Of a stretch of DNA of 64,000 bases, positions 11,771 to 27,043 are shown piece by piece. The first letter of the stretch is position 1. The number at the start of each line of letters is the position of its first letter. This DNA is from Diabrotica undecimpunctata (lineage: Eukaryota; Arthropoda; Insecta; Coleoptera; Chrysomelidae): contig NC_092808.1 in assembly GCF_040954645.1 (NCBI RefSeq), positions 82,337,889-82,401,888 of the forward strand, written 5' to 3'. Both the position numbers and the translations under genes were made by a program. Below the pieces are notes generated by a model. It was not told the DNA's origin. It saw only the letters and a list, made by a program, of their open reading frames with translations, and searched no databases.

Positions 11771-13166
11771 AAACAGCGACTGTTTAGGACATCTACTTGT
11801 TTTATTTCATTATTTTATCTCCAATTGATTTTATATTTATTAAGTTTTAGTGGTTTTTGCTTACTTTTATTTACTTCTCCTTACAGTTTCCTAAAATTAG
11901 TTAGTCACTACGTTAACCTAGTTGTATATTTTATTAGGTAAATAAATTATTAATATATGAGCATTTTATCAAAAATAAAAATTTATACCCAATATTTATT
12001 TATAAAAAATAGTTTCCAGAAAATTATTATTCTATTTATTATAATTTATTCACCAGAATATTAATATTTAACAAAAATAAATATTTATTTTAATTTTTCA
12101 AAATATATGCTAATGCTCACTTTTAAAGATATCTAAATAAGCCGAAAATAAATATAGTCTCTAAAAAGTTAAACTAAAATAATACTACTATATTACTATA
12201 CAATATTACAAAAAATGATTGTTCAAAACCAAAATTTGGTGGTGGTTATTGTAACATTCTTTGCAGTTCATCATCTATACTCTCAAGATGATGCTCGAAA
12301 TATTGTCAGTCTAATTGAAGACTGTAGCTGATTTATATTTTTAATAAGGATATAATACGTAATTTATTAAATGCAACTCTTATTTATTTTATTTTATTAT
12401 AACAAGTCAAATATTCAAGATGGGGTCTCAAATTGTGCCCCTGGCGGATTCCATTCTCAGTCAATATTGATTTACTAAGTGCCTCATCTATATCCACTTG
12501 ACTTGGTGTATTCAAAATTTTTATATTGTAAATATGTATGACATTGTACTCAATTGATTTTTCAGTTACTTGTCTGAGGAGGAAGACGACATCTGTATAG
12601 GAGAGGCCTGAGTTTAACTCCTGTTGTTATTATATCTCTGTCTTTTAAAGATATATTTATATTCCCATTCTAAATATAGACTTTTTCCCTATTACTATAG
12701 TAATTCGTTTAATGGTTTGTCAGCTGCCCTATGTAAGTGAGTTAGATTCCCATATTTGAATATTTGATTTGTTCCATTTGCTTCGTTAATTTCTTTCTGA
12801 TGGTAATTTCCTTAAAGAAGAAACAAGTAATAAGCTTTACCATAACGAAATAACCTAGAAAAATACAACCAGGACATAAAAAGTAAGAGTAGATCATGGT
12901 AAGATTCTTTAAATCGACTATTTCATGTTCTTGTTCAACTCGTTCAATTTGTTGAATTAGATTCTACTTAAGGTTTTTAATCCTTGTCTGGTTTTATATT
13001 GCAGTTCATAATTCAGAATTATTTTTAATACTATCTATGTTAAGTAAAAACCGCGATATCACCAATATTATATTCCCGTCAGAATTTGTTTTACGGATTT
13101 TAAATAATAAAAAAAAAAAACAATTAAAACAAATCCTCCAACGATATAGTTTAGGTTATTTAATGT

Positions 13167-13170
<4 letters not shown>
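11771..13170. other. AT-rich intergenic DNA
   Basis: No coding, RNA or repeat structure was recognised. Short frames lack motifs. Confidence 0.45.
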
Positions 13171-13230
<60 letters not shown>

Positions 13231-13246
13231 GTATATATATATATAA

Positions 13247-13331
<85 letters not shown>

Positions 13332-13340
13332 TATATATTA
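13171..13340. repeat. (TA)n microsatellite with few interruptions
   Basis: Nearly pure TA with occasional aatg and gtat interruptions. It lies 35 bp past the stop codon of the minus-strand exon at 13375-13931. Confidence 0.95.
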
Positions 13341-13374
13341 TAAAATTATTTAATATAGCATTTACACATTACTT

Positions 13375-13931
13375 TCAAAAAAATACTTGTAGGCCTTTTG
13401 CGACAGTCTCTAAATTAATGTCCTTAGTAAGACCATTAAGATCCACTGCACCATTATTTAATGCATCTATCACGTTCCCGTTAGTAAGTGCTTTAACGTC
13501 CACATTGTTTTTGAAACCATTGACATCGAAACTATTTACAAATGAGGCCAAGTTAAAACTTTGACTCAAAACACCTAGTCCTGATTTTAAAGGAGATACG
13601 AAATTATCCAATGATCCATCTTTATACATTTTAATAAGCACGCACATTAACATCTTATGGAGTTTTATAATTGATTTTGATGTTAAAAGAACAACGTGCT
13701 GTTGATTAACACGTTCTTCGTTTTGGAATGCATCCGTCATAGAAGCAACTATACTAGCTAAAACTTTTGTGTCTACACATTTATTTACAGCTGTCACGAA
13801 TCCTATGTTGTTCAAAAATTCAGGCGCGCCTTCAATGGACGATAAGCTTTGTAAAGCGCCTGAGAGGAACGTTAGAGCATCTATTGAAATATCTGGTTTG
13901 GATGACAATGGTTCAGCAATTGTAGGTGCTC
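13375..13931 (-). CDS. 3'-terminal exon of an unknown protein
   Basis: An open frame of about 185 codons ends with a stop at 13375. It has no good ATG at its 5' end but runs upstream into a clear splice acceptor on the minus strand (attttcag immediately before 13931), giving a start APTIAEPLSSKPDISIDALT. It is rich in small and hydrophobic residues. The C-terminal half carries loose repeats of V/L-D/N-x-G-L/F with Asn-Gly (VDVKALTNGNVIDALNNGAV, DLNGLTKDINLETV). Two Cys and no transmembrane segment are visible. It does not resemble any transposon protein here, so it is my best candidate for a host gene in the first 60 kb. Upstream exons would lie above 13931, beyond or between the PLE insertions. 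Function is unknown. Confidence 0.6.
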
Positions 13932-13977
13932 CTGAAAATATAATTGTAATTTAGTTTTAGTTCAATCGAAGGAAATG

Positions 13978-14091
<114 letters not shown>

Positions 14092-14183
14092 AAGAAATTT
14101 AATCTTTGCAGATTAGTTAAATAGTAAACTCTTAAATATTGGGGAAATCTGCAAGAAATACTCTAATGTGTATCAATTGTTTC

Positions 14184-14228
14184 GCCGAACGTTTTCGCCA
14201 AAGAGAATTAATTTGGCTTCTTCAGGGC
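14184..14228 (-). ncRNA. Hammerhead-like motif, PLE left arm
   Basis: Minus-strand mirror of the motif at 17839-17883: GCC, CTGAAGA, A, stem II GCCAAA/TTTGGC, GAA, AACGTT, C, GGC. Confidence 0.6.
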
Positions 14229-14780
14229 TGAAAGAGAATAAATTATAATTAGCTACCATATATTATCTATTAAAACATTATTGATCTTACCGTAACTTAG
14301 AATTGTAGAGTTAGTATATTAAAAAACTTTGCTAGTAACATAGTGGTGTTTTTTGTTACTATGTGCAAAAAAAGTTTTTTATAAGAATTGAAATGTATGG
14401 TAGCTTCGAACTTGACACGTAAAGGCTTACCCAAGGTTAATCGAAAAACCCAATGCAACTACATTTAAAAGGAGGTAATTCTTTGAAATGTCGGCAATAA
14501 CTAAATTTTTGATTTTAAATAGTTAAAAGTGAGGTTCTGTTTAAGCCAGAACGCAAGCGCTGACAACTTCATTATAATTGGTATGAATCTTTATGTCGTT
14601 AAGGTTCATTGGTAAAAAACGAATGAATTTAAATCCCAGTAAAGGGAAATATTATTTTGATTTTCTTAATTTAATTATATTATATTGTTCATGTATTATT
14701 GAATCTTATTGAGACGTATCTAAGAAAAGCAAGGGAATGTTATATATTTTTTGTTAATGAAAATTAATTATAAAGGTATG

Positions 14781-15699
14781 TTAGTTGTTAATGGATATAT
14801 CAGTCAAGTTAGTAATCTGTGATATAGTATTGTTCTTGGTATCTGATTTAAGTAACAGGTGGTATATATCGCTTAGATTCTTGATGTCACTCTTAACATT
14901 AATGGAGAAATCGTTAAGAAAAATATAAGACATTTCAATGAACTCTCTTTTAGATTTATTGTTCTCACGGTGGAGAATTGTGGTGTTGGTATAGTCCATG
15001 AGATGACCAGTGGAATGGACATGTTTGGCTAATGCACAACGGTCAGGGTGAAGTCGAGAATCACTTTTGTGTAGTGTAATACGTGATTTTAATAATTGAG
15101 ATGTTTGACCGATGTAAGAATTGTTGCAAGAGAGACATGGAATGTTGTAGACAATATTACTAAGCCTATCTATGGGAGTCTTATCTTTTATCTTAGAATA
15201 AAGATTATTAATTGTTAGGGCTGATCTACAAGCTACATTAAGTTTAATGTTGTTATTATTATTGCCAAAGCTATTTTCAACACTTTTCAGAATCCTTGTT
15301 AACCCCGGAGTGATATCTCTGAAATATGGTAATGAAAAAAATTTGTTTATAGGAGTATCAGAGACTGGGTTCCCACTTAAGACATCAGGATCAGCATTGT
15401 TAGTCGCGAAGGAAGGTGAAATATCTTCGTCATGGATAGTATTAAACAAAATCTTATTAACTAATGGTGTTGGATAAGCGTTTGAAATAAAAAGTTTTTG
15501 TAGGATTTGTAGGTTTTTTGTATGAAATGAAGGATCTGACAGTTTTGTAACTCTATTTTTCATCTGTTTGATTAAGTTGACTTTGGTAGAATTATTATGG
15601 TATGAGTTGTAGTTAAGGTATCTACCAGAATGGGTCGGTTTTTGATACCAATCTATTTTGATGTTGTTGGTTTCCCTGATCATCCTTATGTCGAGAAAG
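14781..15699 (-). pseudogene. PLE inverted arm: RT C-terminus and GIY-YIG endonuclease
   Basis: The frame enters at FLDIRMIRETNNIKIDWYQK, just downstream of the RT catalytic motif, and continues to SNIVYNIPCLSCNNSYIGQT, the GIY-YIG catalytic strand pair. It has the usual downstream Arg (LLKSRITLHK) and a LAKHVHSTGH segment. RT motifs A to C are missing, so it cannot encode an active RT. The endonuclease half has no breaks. It differs from the plus copy by an Arg/Pro change after HKSDS. Confidence 0.88.
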
Positions 15700-17286
15700 A
15701 AAAAACTAACAACATATAATGGGAACATTGCAAAGTTTTATGCTTTGCCAAAAATCCACAAACCAACACTATCGGTTCGTCCCATAGTAGCTTCCATTGG
15801 AACACCCACTGAAAATATCTCAGCTTTTGTTACAGACATACTTACTAATGCATATAATTATGAAAGTCAATATTACATTAAAGATTCTTTTGAGATGGTA
15901 AATAAATATAATGGCTACATACTTCCATCGAATTATGTCCTCGTTAGCCTTGACGTTGTATCCTTATTCAGCAATGTTCATCTAGGAATATGTTTGACAT
16001 CAATAGAGATCAACTGGGACCGTATTAGAGGTTGTTGTTCCATGTCTTACGACAGATTCATCAGCATTGTCGAATTTCTCTTTAACAACACTTACTTCTC
16101 ATTTAATGATAAATTCTATCAACAAACTTTCGGTACCCCTATGGGAGCTAAGATTTCTCCTATCATTGCAACTTACGTTATGGATTATGTATTAGACTCA
16201 GTCATTCCTTTACTATCCTTTAATATTCCATTTATTAAAAAATATGTTGATGATATCATTTTGGCTATACCCAATGACAAGGTAGATGAACTATTAGACA
16301 CTTTTAATGGTTATGACCCCTACATCCAGTTCACTATAGAGAGGGAAGATGGTAATTGGTCCGTCCCCTTTCTCGACATAAGGATGATCAGGGAAACCAA
16401 CAACATCAAAATAGATTGGTATCAAAAACCGACCCATTCTGGTAGATACCTTAACTACAACTCATACCATAATAATTCTACCAAAGTCAACTTAATCAAA
16501 CAGATGAAAAATAGAGTTACAAAACTGTCAGATCCTTCATTTCATACAAAAAACCTACAAATCCTACAAAAACTTTTTATTTCAAACGCTTATCCAACAC
16601 CATTAGTTAATAAGATTTTGTTTAATACTATCCATGACGAAGATATTTCACCTTCCTTCGCGACTAACAATGCTGATCCTGATGTCTTAAGTGGGAACCC
16701 AGTCTCTGATACTCCTATAAACAAATTTTTTTCATTACCATATTTCAGAGATATCACTCCGGGGTTAACAAGGATTCTGAAAAGTGTTGAAAATAGCTTT
16801 GGCAATAATAATAACAACATTAAACTTAATGTAGCTTGTAGATCAGCCCTAACAATTAATAATCTTTATTCTAAGATAAAAGATAAGACTCCCATAGATA
16901 GGCTTAGTAATATTGTCTACAACATTCCATGTCTCTCTTGCAACAATTCTTACATCGGTCAAACATCTCAATTATTAAAATCACGTATTACACTACACAA
17001 AAGTGATTCTCCACTTCACCCTGACCGTTGTGCATTAGCCAAACATGTCCATTCCACTGGTCATCTCATGGACTATACCAACACCACAATTCTCCACCGT
17101 GAGAACAATAAATCTAAAAGAGAGTTCATTGAAATGTCTTATATTTTTCTTAACGATTTCTCCATTAATGTTAAGAGTGACATCAAGAATCTAAGCGATA
17201 TATACCACCTGTTACTTAAATCAGATACCAAGAACAATACTATATCACAGATTACTAACTTGACTGATATATCCATTAACAACTAA
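15700..17286 (+). pseudogene. PLE reverse transcriptase and GIY-YIG endonuclease, 5'-truncated
   Basis: From about 15700 the frame reads KFYALPKIHKPTLSVRPIVA (RT fingers), LVSLDVVSLFSNVH (motif A), FGTPMGAKISPIIATYV (motif B) and FIKKYVDDIILA (motif C, YVDD). FLDIRMIR follows, then the endonuclease NIVYNIPCLSCNNSYIGQT with LLKSRITLHK and AKHVHSTGH. The stop is at 17286. About 530 codons are open with no internal stop. The N-terminus of RT and any 5' ORF are missing because the copy is truncated at the junction with the inverted arm. Catalytic residues of both domains are present, so the enzyme parts decayed little, but the element lacks its own start. Confidence 0.9.
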
Positions 17287-17838
17287 CATACCTTTATAAT
17301 TAATTTTCATTAACAAAAAATATATAACATTCCCTTGCTTTTCTTAGATACGTCTCAATAAGATTCAATAATACATGAACAATATAATATAATTAAATTA
17401 AGAAAATCAAAATAATATTTCCCTTTACTGGGATTTAAATTCATTCGTTTTTTACCAATGAACCTTAACGACATAAAGATTCATACCAATTATAATGAAG
17501 TTGTCAGCGCTTGCGTTCTGGCTTAAACAGAACCTCACTTTTAACTATTTAAAATCAAAAATTTAGTTATTGCCGACATTTCAAAGAATTACCTCCTTTT
17601 AAATGTAGTTGCATTGGGTTTTTCGATTAACCTTGGGTAAGCCTTTACGTGTCAAGTTCGAAGCTACCATACATTTCAATTCTTATAAAAAACTTTTTTT
17701 GCACATAGTAACAAAAAACACCACTATGTTACTAGCAAAGTTTTTTAATATACTAACTCTACAATTCTAAGTTACGGTAAGATCAATAATGTTTTAATAG
17801 ATAATATATGGTAGCTAATTATAATTTATTCTCTTTCA

Positions 17839-17883
17839 GCCCTGAAGAAGCCAAATTAATTCTCTTTGGCGAAAACGTTCGGC
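17839..17883 (+). ncRNA. Hammerhead-like motif, PLE right arm
   Basis: GCC (17839-17841), CTGAAGA (17842-17848), one extra A, stem II GCCAAA (17850-17855) with TTTGGC (17865-17870), GAA, AACGTT, C (17880), GGC (17881-17883). Stem I is GCC/GGC. It lies in the 3' region of the element, the place known for PLE hammerheads. N7 is A, which the consensus allows. Confidence 0.65.
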
Positions 17884-17940
17884 GAAACAATTGATACACA
17901 TTAGAGTATTTCTTGCAGATTTCCCCAATATTTAAGAGTT

Positions 17941-18175
<235 letters not shown>

Positions 18176-18550
18176 TATTTGGAATATATTCAATGGTTGA
18201 ATAGCAGAGGTTTTATCGGTCAATAATTGGCAAATAAAACTCGTCAACTACTTTATTGATTTATTTGAATACGTTTCGCTTTTATTTTTAAAAGCATCAT
18301 CAGTTCACTACAAATAAAAAAGATTTTAGAATATAAGTAAACAAACCAACAGGGTTCATACTTACAAAAACAATTTGTAGGGTTTTTTTATAGATGTTAT
18401 AAAAACTCGACGATAACTTAACATTAAAGATTACAAACTAAACGAGAGGCGAAACAAAAAAAAAAAAAAAATATTTGCCAAAATAATTTTATTTGCCAAT
18501 TATTGACCGATAAAACCTCTGCTATTCAACCATTAAATATATTCCAAATT
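18176..18550. mobile_element. Foldback element with hammerhead-like core
   Basis: Terminal inverted repeats of about 62 bp: 18176-18238 (atttggaatatattcaatgg...) and 18487-18550 (...ccattaaatatattccaaat), almost perfect. The ~250-bp interior has no frame and holds a hammerhead-like motif. (TA)n flanks both sides. Confidence 0.8.
18266..18307 (-). ncRNA. Hammerhead-like motif
   Basis: Minus strand: TGAA, CTGATGA (plus 18297-18303), stem II GCTTTT/AAAAGC, GAA, ACGT, A, TTCA. Stem I TGAA/TTCA is 4 bp. Helix III is minimal, as in other PLE hammerheads. Confidence 0.6.
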
Positions 18551-18574
18551 TAATCAGAGGTCGTATTTTTTTCT

Positions 18575-18579
18575 ATATA

Positions 18580-18654
<75 letters not shown>
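18575..18654. repeat. (TA)n microsatellite
   Basis: Separates the foldback element from the first LTR-like unit. Confidence 0.9.
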
Positions 18655-21682
<3,028 letters not shown>

Positions 21683-21795
21683 ATATATATATATAAAAGA
21701 CTACAACCGTCAATTTATATTTTAAAAGTATTCGAGGTTTGCTTGGTCATTCAGGTTGGCAAATAAAAAAGAAGTCGACTATTTATTAGTTTATC

Positions 21796-21835
21796 GAAGA
21801 CGTTTCGCTTTATATTTCTAAAGCTTCATCAGTTC
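21796..21835 (-). ncRNA. Hammerhead-like motif
   Basis: Minus strand: GAA, CTGATGA (plus 21826-21832), stem II GCTTTA/TAAAGC, GAA, ACGT, C, TTC. Stem I is GAA/TTC. Confidence 0.55.
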
Positions 21836-22182
21836 TCTAAAATACAACAGATGCCATAGAGTTTATCAGAAATACAGGTGTTAATAGTTCATAACTTACA
21901 ACTCAATATCTAGTATATTATCGATGTTGTTATAATATGTACTGTTAACTTTACTCAACATTGAAAAACTAACTGAACAAAAAAAAACAAAAAACACACA
22001 AACTGTGCAGATAATAATGTTCATATTCGAAAATACGAAGATTAAAAATGTTTCAAACGGACATCTTCATTTAGAGATGGCTGAAGACAACCAAAGCACT
22101 AATTTATTGCAATTAAGTTATTGGTTTTTCGGTCAAAGTGGAGAAATAAAAGACAAAGAAGGTGGCTACTTCATCTATTTAT

Positions 22183-22224
22183 TGAAGACGTTTCGCTTTC
22201 TGTTTAGAAAGCATCATCAGTTAA
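22183..22224 (-). ncRNA. Hammerhead-like motif
   Basis: Minus strand: CTGATGA (plus 22214-22220), stem II GCTTTC/GAAAGC, GAA, ACGT, C, TTCA. Stem I is weak here (AA/TT). A short open frame crossing this stretch (22005-22295) is not a gene. Confidence 0.5.
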
Positions 22225-22267
22225 AGAACAATGTGAAAAAACCAGACATCCAAAGAGAAGTTAAAAC

Positions 22268-24680
22268 ATGTGTGTTACCTCAAAAAGACATGTAGCAGTC
22301 AACGATATTAAATTTGCAAAAAAAAACCAAAAACGGGTCGGCCTTAGGGGGGAAGCTTCGAGCAGGAACTTTTCCAAAGACCATCTCATACTAACAGCTT
22401 CTTTAAAATGTCGTGAAGATAGTGTATATGTAGATGAAGAAATAAATAGTAGAAGGCATACGTTGTTGGTGGATACTGGAGCGACCAGAACCATTATACG
22501 CCCGACAGTTAAAAACAGCCTTAAGAAACTGTTACCAACGAGATTGCAACTTCGGACCGCTACAGGTGAAAATGTCAGCATTTATGGAGAAATCCAGGTA
22601 CAATTGGGAATTGAAGCAGAAAAGTTCGTCCATACTGTTATAGTTGCTGACATCGAAGAGGATGTTATATTAGGAATGGACGTAATGAATATGCATGGAT
22701 TCCAATTGGATTTTAAGAATAAGTTAATCAAAGTTGGCAACGAGGAGGTTTTTCTTCATCCACATGATGACAACACTGTGCAAGCAGCCATTAAAGAAGA
22801 TACAGTGGTGCCTGCGAAAAGCGAAACGATCATAGTAGCGGGGCTACAGAGAATTGTGGACGAGGGTACACCTGTTATGATGGAGCCATGGAACCATGAC
22901 GATGAGGTTGGCCGTGGAACCATAATTGGAAAGGAATTGGTGACTTCGGCTAAAGAAATTCCTATGAGACTTATCAATGTCAATGACTACCCAGTGTAAC
23001 CATCAAGAAAGAGACAAAAGTAGGAACTTGTGTACCTGTGACATCCATAATCCGCCAGGCGACAATATCTGATAATTCCAACGACAAATTCGACCAAATG
23101 GTTGCATTTGCGGGATAGTCTCTAAATCAGATGGAGAAAAGGAAATACGGGGAATTTCTTCGGCAGTATCGTAATATTTTCGTACCGAAAGGAGGAAAGA
23201 TCGCAAGAACAACCGTTATTAAGCATAAAATTGATACTGGTGATGCTAAGCCAATTCGCCAAACAGCTCGACGATTACCACAGGCGAAAAGAGAGAAAGC
23301 TGAAACAATTGTTCACGTAATGAAGAAAGACGGGGTGATAGAACCTTCTACGAGTCCATGGGTCTCTCCGGTGGTCCTGGTTAAGAAGAAAGACGAAACG
23401 ATGAGATTCTGTATGGATTATCGTTTACTAAACAACGTTACCAAGAAAGATAGTTATCCTCTGCCTCGGATCGACGATACATTGGACATATTGGCTGGAA
23501 GTAAATTGTTTTCTACTTTGTATTTGAAATCTGGATACTGGCAGGTAGAAATGGATCCAGTAGATAAAGAGAAGACAGGCTTTACCACAGGATCTGGATT
23601 GTGGTAATTCAACGTTACGCCGTTTGGACTCTGTAATGCTCCTGCGACATTTAAGAGGCTTATGGCAGATGTGTTGAGAGGGTTATCTTGGAAAACATGC
23701 CTGGTTTATCTAGATGATATAATCGTCTTGGGGGAGACATTTGAAGATCATCTGAAGAATTTAGAAAACGTGTTTAATCGACTTAAAGCTGCCCAATTGA
23801 TGTTAAACCCCAAGAAGTACCAGCTATTTCAAGGTAAAGTCAATTATCTGAGTCATATAGTCAGTAAAGAAGGAGTGGCCATAGATAAGGGAAAAATCGA
23901 TTCCATTAAAGAATGGCCAGTACCAACGGACAAACATCAAGTGAGAAGTTTTCTTGGACTATGTACTTACTACAGGAGGTTTATTAAGAACTTTGCAGAT
24001 ATCGCTAAGCCATTAATGCGACTTACAGAGGAAGCAAGAGATTACCGCTAGGATACAGACTGCCATAATGCCTTGAGACCTTAAAAAAGCATTTAATCAC
24101 GGCACCAATTTCAGGATATCTACTGCCAGAAGAAGAGTTCATCTTTAATACAGATGCAAGTAATGTGGGAATTGAAGGAGTGCTGTCTCAGATTCAAGGA
24201 GGACAGGAACGAGTCCTTGGATATTTTAGTAAAGTTCTTTCAAAACCTGAGCGGAATAATTGCGTCACGAGAAGAGAACTTCTAGCAGTAGTGAAATCAG
24301 TAGAGCACTTTTATCAATAACTCTATGGAAGGAAGTTTTTAATCCGAACCGATGCGGCCGCCCTTAAGTGATTGATGCAGTTTAGGAATCCAGAGGGTCA
24401 GATAGCCAGATGGATCGAATGACTCCAAGAATACGATTTCAAGATTGAGCACCGGGCTGGAGTTAGCCACAGAAACGCTGATTCTCTTTCCAGAAGGCCA
24501 TGCCCAGCAGAGTGTTCATGCTGCAACAAAACGGAATCCAAGGAAGCAGCAGTGCTAAGAACATCGATGGTCAACGACGACTGGACTTCTACTAAGATAA
24601 GGGAAGAACAAGTGAGAGATCCAATTATACAAATAATTTGAAACTGGAGAGAGAAAAAACGTTTGGGTTATTGTCAAATA
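22268..24680 (+). pseudogene. Ty3/gypsy pol: protease, RT, RNase H
   Basis: An aspartic protease with LLVDTGATRTIIRP and later VILGMDVM occupies 22268-22998. A one-base frame change follows, then the RT entry segment with an in-frame stop near 23117. RT continues from 23131: VIEPSTSPWVSPVVLVKKKD, FCMDYRLLN, YPLPRIDD. A stop at about 23605 (tggtaattc) is followed by PFGLCNAPATF and LVYLDDIIVLG (YLDD). RNase H lies at about 24140-24480 (FNTDASNVGI, TRRELLAVVKSVEHF, HRNADSLSRRPCP), with three further stops. Integrase, gag and LTRs were not found. It is a dead internal fragment of the 412/17.6-like type. Confidence 0.88.
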
Positions 24681-24892
24681 CAACAAGGGCTACAATTCAA
24701 ACGTTTAAGAATAAGTAATGTATTAATTACTGGATTACTTTTAAGTTATTTATTATAATTTATTAATGTTATAAATAAATAAAAATTAATTTTCTAAGTG
24801 TATATCTTTCAAATTATATCCGTTAGACCCCCAGTATTATACTTTTTTGAAATCAGCTCATTTTTATCGACCCAAAAATGTCCCAAAATACA

Positions 24893-25049
24893 GGGTCTCA
24901 CATTCACTGTAACGTGTATCATCTTATATAATGAAATTTTATTGTTAAATGTAGAACATTAAATTTAAAAATCGATGTGTTTTAGATTTTTCTAAAAATT
25001 TTTCATTTAGGAAATATCGAATTTATTCCATATTTTACGGACACACTGT
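24893..25049. repeat. Possible mariner/Tc1-type MITE
   Basis: The right end reads ttccatattttacggacacactgta, whose complement begins tacagtgtgtccgtaaaata, like mariner-family terminal repeats. The left end, tacagggtctcaca, matches only partly. No transposase is present. Confidence 0.35.
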
Positions 25050-25245
25050 ATGTATGAAGAACCTCTAGAGTTAAAAAAATGGTATATGAATATTGTAAAA
25101 TTTTAATTAATTCTTTAAATAAATGTATTGTAATTACAAAAGGACATTAATATATGACAAAAAAGGAGGGGTATATGCAATTTGAACTATGTACTGTAGG
25201 CAGTTTGGAGATTTAAATTCTGTTAAAAACAAAAATGTAAATATG

Positions 25246-25250
<5 letters not shown>

Positions 25251-25310
<60 letters not shown>
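25251..25310. repeat. (TA)n microsatellite, left flank of PLE copy 2
   Basis: TA repeat of about 60 bp followed by a short (ga)n run and then the PLE end. Confidence 0.95.
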
Positions 25311-25320
<10 letters not shown>

Positions 25321-25418
25321 GGAGAAAAGAAATTTAATCTTTGCAGATAAGTTAAATAGTAAACTCTTAAATATTGGGGAAATCTGCAAGAAAGACTCTA
25401 ATGAGTATCAATTGTTTC

Positions 25419-25463
25419 GCCGAACGTTTTCGCCAAAGAGAATTAATTTGGTTTCTTCAGGGC
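25419..25463 (-). ncRNA. Hammerhead-like motif, slightly degenerate
   Basis: Same as 14184-14228 but stem II carries one mismatch (ACCAAA/TTTGGC). Confidence 0.5.
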
Positions 25464-25587
25464 TGAAAGAGAATAAATTATAATTAGCTACTATATATTA
25501 TCTATTAAAACATTATTGATCTTACCGTAACTTGTAGAGTTAGAAGTTAGAATATTCAAAAACTATGCTAGTAACATAGTGGTGTTA

Positions 25588-26033
25588 GATCAGCCCTAAC
25601 AATTATTAATCTTTATTCTAAGATAAAAGATAAGACTCCCATAGATAGGCTTAGTAACATTGTCTACAACATTCCACGTCTCTCTTGCAACAATTCCTAC
25701 ATCGGCCAAACATTTCAATTATTGAAATCACGTATTACACTACACAAAAGTGATTCTCGACTTCACCCTGACCGTTGTGCATTAGCCAAACATATCCATT
25801 CCACTGATCATCTCATGGACTATACGAACACTACAATTCTCCACCGTGAGAACAATAGATCTAAAAGACAGTTCAACGAAATGTCTTATATTTTCCTTAA
25901 CGATTTCTCCATTAATGTTAAGAGTGACATTAAGAATCTAAGCGATATATACCACTTCTTACTTAAATCAGATACCAAGAACAATACTACATCACAGATA
26001 ACTAATTTGACTGATATATCCATTAACAACTAA
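25588..26033 (+). pseudogene. PLE GIY-YIG endonuclease, truncated
   Basis: It is open from the junction to a stop at 26033: SNIVYNIPRLSCNNSYIGQT, LLKSRITLHK, AKHIHSTDH. The first Cys of the IPCLSC pair seen in the other copy is Arg here. There is no start codon or RT, so it is a remnant. Confidence 0.8.
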
Positions 26034-26582
26034 CCTACCTTTATAATTAATTTTCATTAACTAAAAAAGATAACTTTCCCTTGATTTTCTTAGATACATC
26101 TCAATAAGATATAATAATGCATGAACAATAGAATATAATTAAATAAAGAAAATAAAAATAATATTTCCTTATACTGGGATTTAATTTCATTCGTTTTTTT
26201 ACCAATGAACCTTAACGACATAAATATTCATAAGAACTACTGAATTTGTCAGCGCTTGCGTTCTGGCTAAAACAGAACCTCACTTTTAAACTTTCTAAAA
26301 ATCAAAAATTTAGTTATTGCCGACAATTCAAAGAATTACCTCCTTTTAAATGCAGTTACATTGGGTTTTTCGATTAACCTTGGGTATACCTTTGCGTGTT
26401 AAGTTCAAAACTAGCATACATTTCAAACCTAAAAAAACTTTTTTTTGCACATAGTAACAAAAAATACCACTATGTTACTAGCAAAGTTTTTTAATATTCT
26501 AACTCTACAATTCTAAGTTACGGTAAGATCAATAATGTTTTAATAGATAATATATGGTAGCTAATTATAATTTATTCTCTTT

Positions 26583-26626
26583 CAGCCCTGAAGAAGCCAA
26601 ATTAATTCTCTTTGGCGAAAACGTTC
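26583..26626 (+). ncRNA. Hammerhead-like motif cut at the cleavage position
   Basis: GCC, CTGAAGA, stem II GCCAAA/TTTGGC, GAA, AACGTT, C(26626). The 3' strand of stem I (GGC in other copies) is missing because the element ends here. Confidence 0.6.
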
Positions 26627-26899
26627 TGATCATGGATCACTGTTGCTGATCATGGATATCGGAAATTAAAATCTGATACGGTACACATATTACAGAACTT
26701 TTTAGTTCGTTATCTAACAAATTTTTGAGAAAATATTCGGCATTAATACATCGATCACTATCAAAACTGGTATCAGAAGAAATTGCATAAGAATTTATAT
26801 TAGGTGTAAGTGAGACGATCCCACCCTGAACTGATAGGGAGCAGGGACTATTTCTCTAAAGGTAATACTCCTGAGATGTTATGTGTTTTTTGTATTATT

Positions 26900-27043
26900 T
26901 TATGGGCTGGAGGCTTGGACATTAAAGCCATCGAATTAGAGACCTACGGAAGAATATTACGAATCAGTTGGATGTATAAAGTTACTAAACTCAAGGTGTT
27001 GAGAAAAATGGAAAAAGATAAAGAGGTTTTAACCTTGGTATAA
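26900..27043 (+). pseudogene. LINE ORF2 C-terminal fragment
   Basis: AIELETYGRILRISWMYKVT, then LKVLRKMEKDKEVL, matches the conserved post-RT block of insect LINEs (pattern FEMW.YRRILRISW...T.EEVL.RM). It is 5'-truncated and isolated. Confidence 0.65.

Larger units (their letters stand above)
25311..26626 (+). mobile_element. Penelope-like element, second copy, inverted composite
   Basis: A short minus-oriented tail (25322-25586, matching 14090-14350) joins directly to a plus-oriented copy entering at SALTI.NLYSKIKDKTPIDR and running through the endonuclease and 3' region. The plus copy ends at ggcgaaaacgttc (26626), where other copies continue with GGC. It is more diverged than the 14-18 kb copy. 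It shows the same head-to-head layout with a different truncation point. Confidence 0.88.

Noticed and set aside
13171..13340. Long open frames coding Tyr-Ile repeats through (TA)n tracts, here and at 271, 13980, 17944, 20123 and 51888
   Set aside because: A TA repeat has no stop in most frames. The frames are artefacts of low complexity and have no conserved sequence outside the repeat.
22005..22295. 96-codon plus-strand open frame
   Set aside because: It crosses the minus-strand hammerhead-like PLE end and shows no motif; the neighbouring real coding region begins after it.
24893..25049. A full mariner transposon
   Set aside because: Only one convincing terminal repeat and no transposase; kept as a low-confidence MITE.
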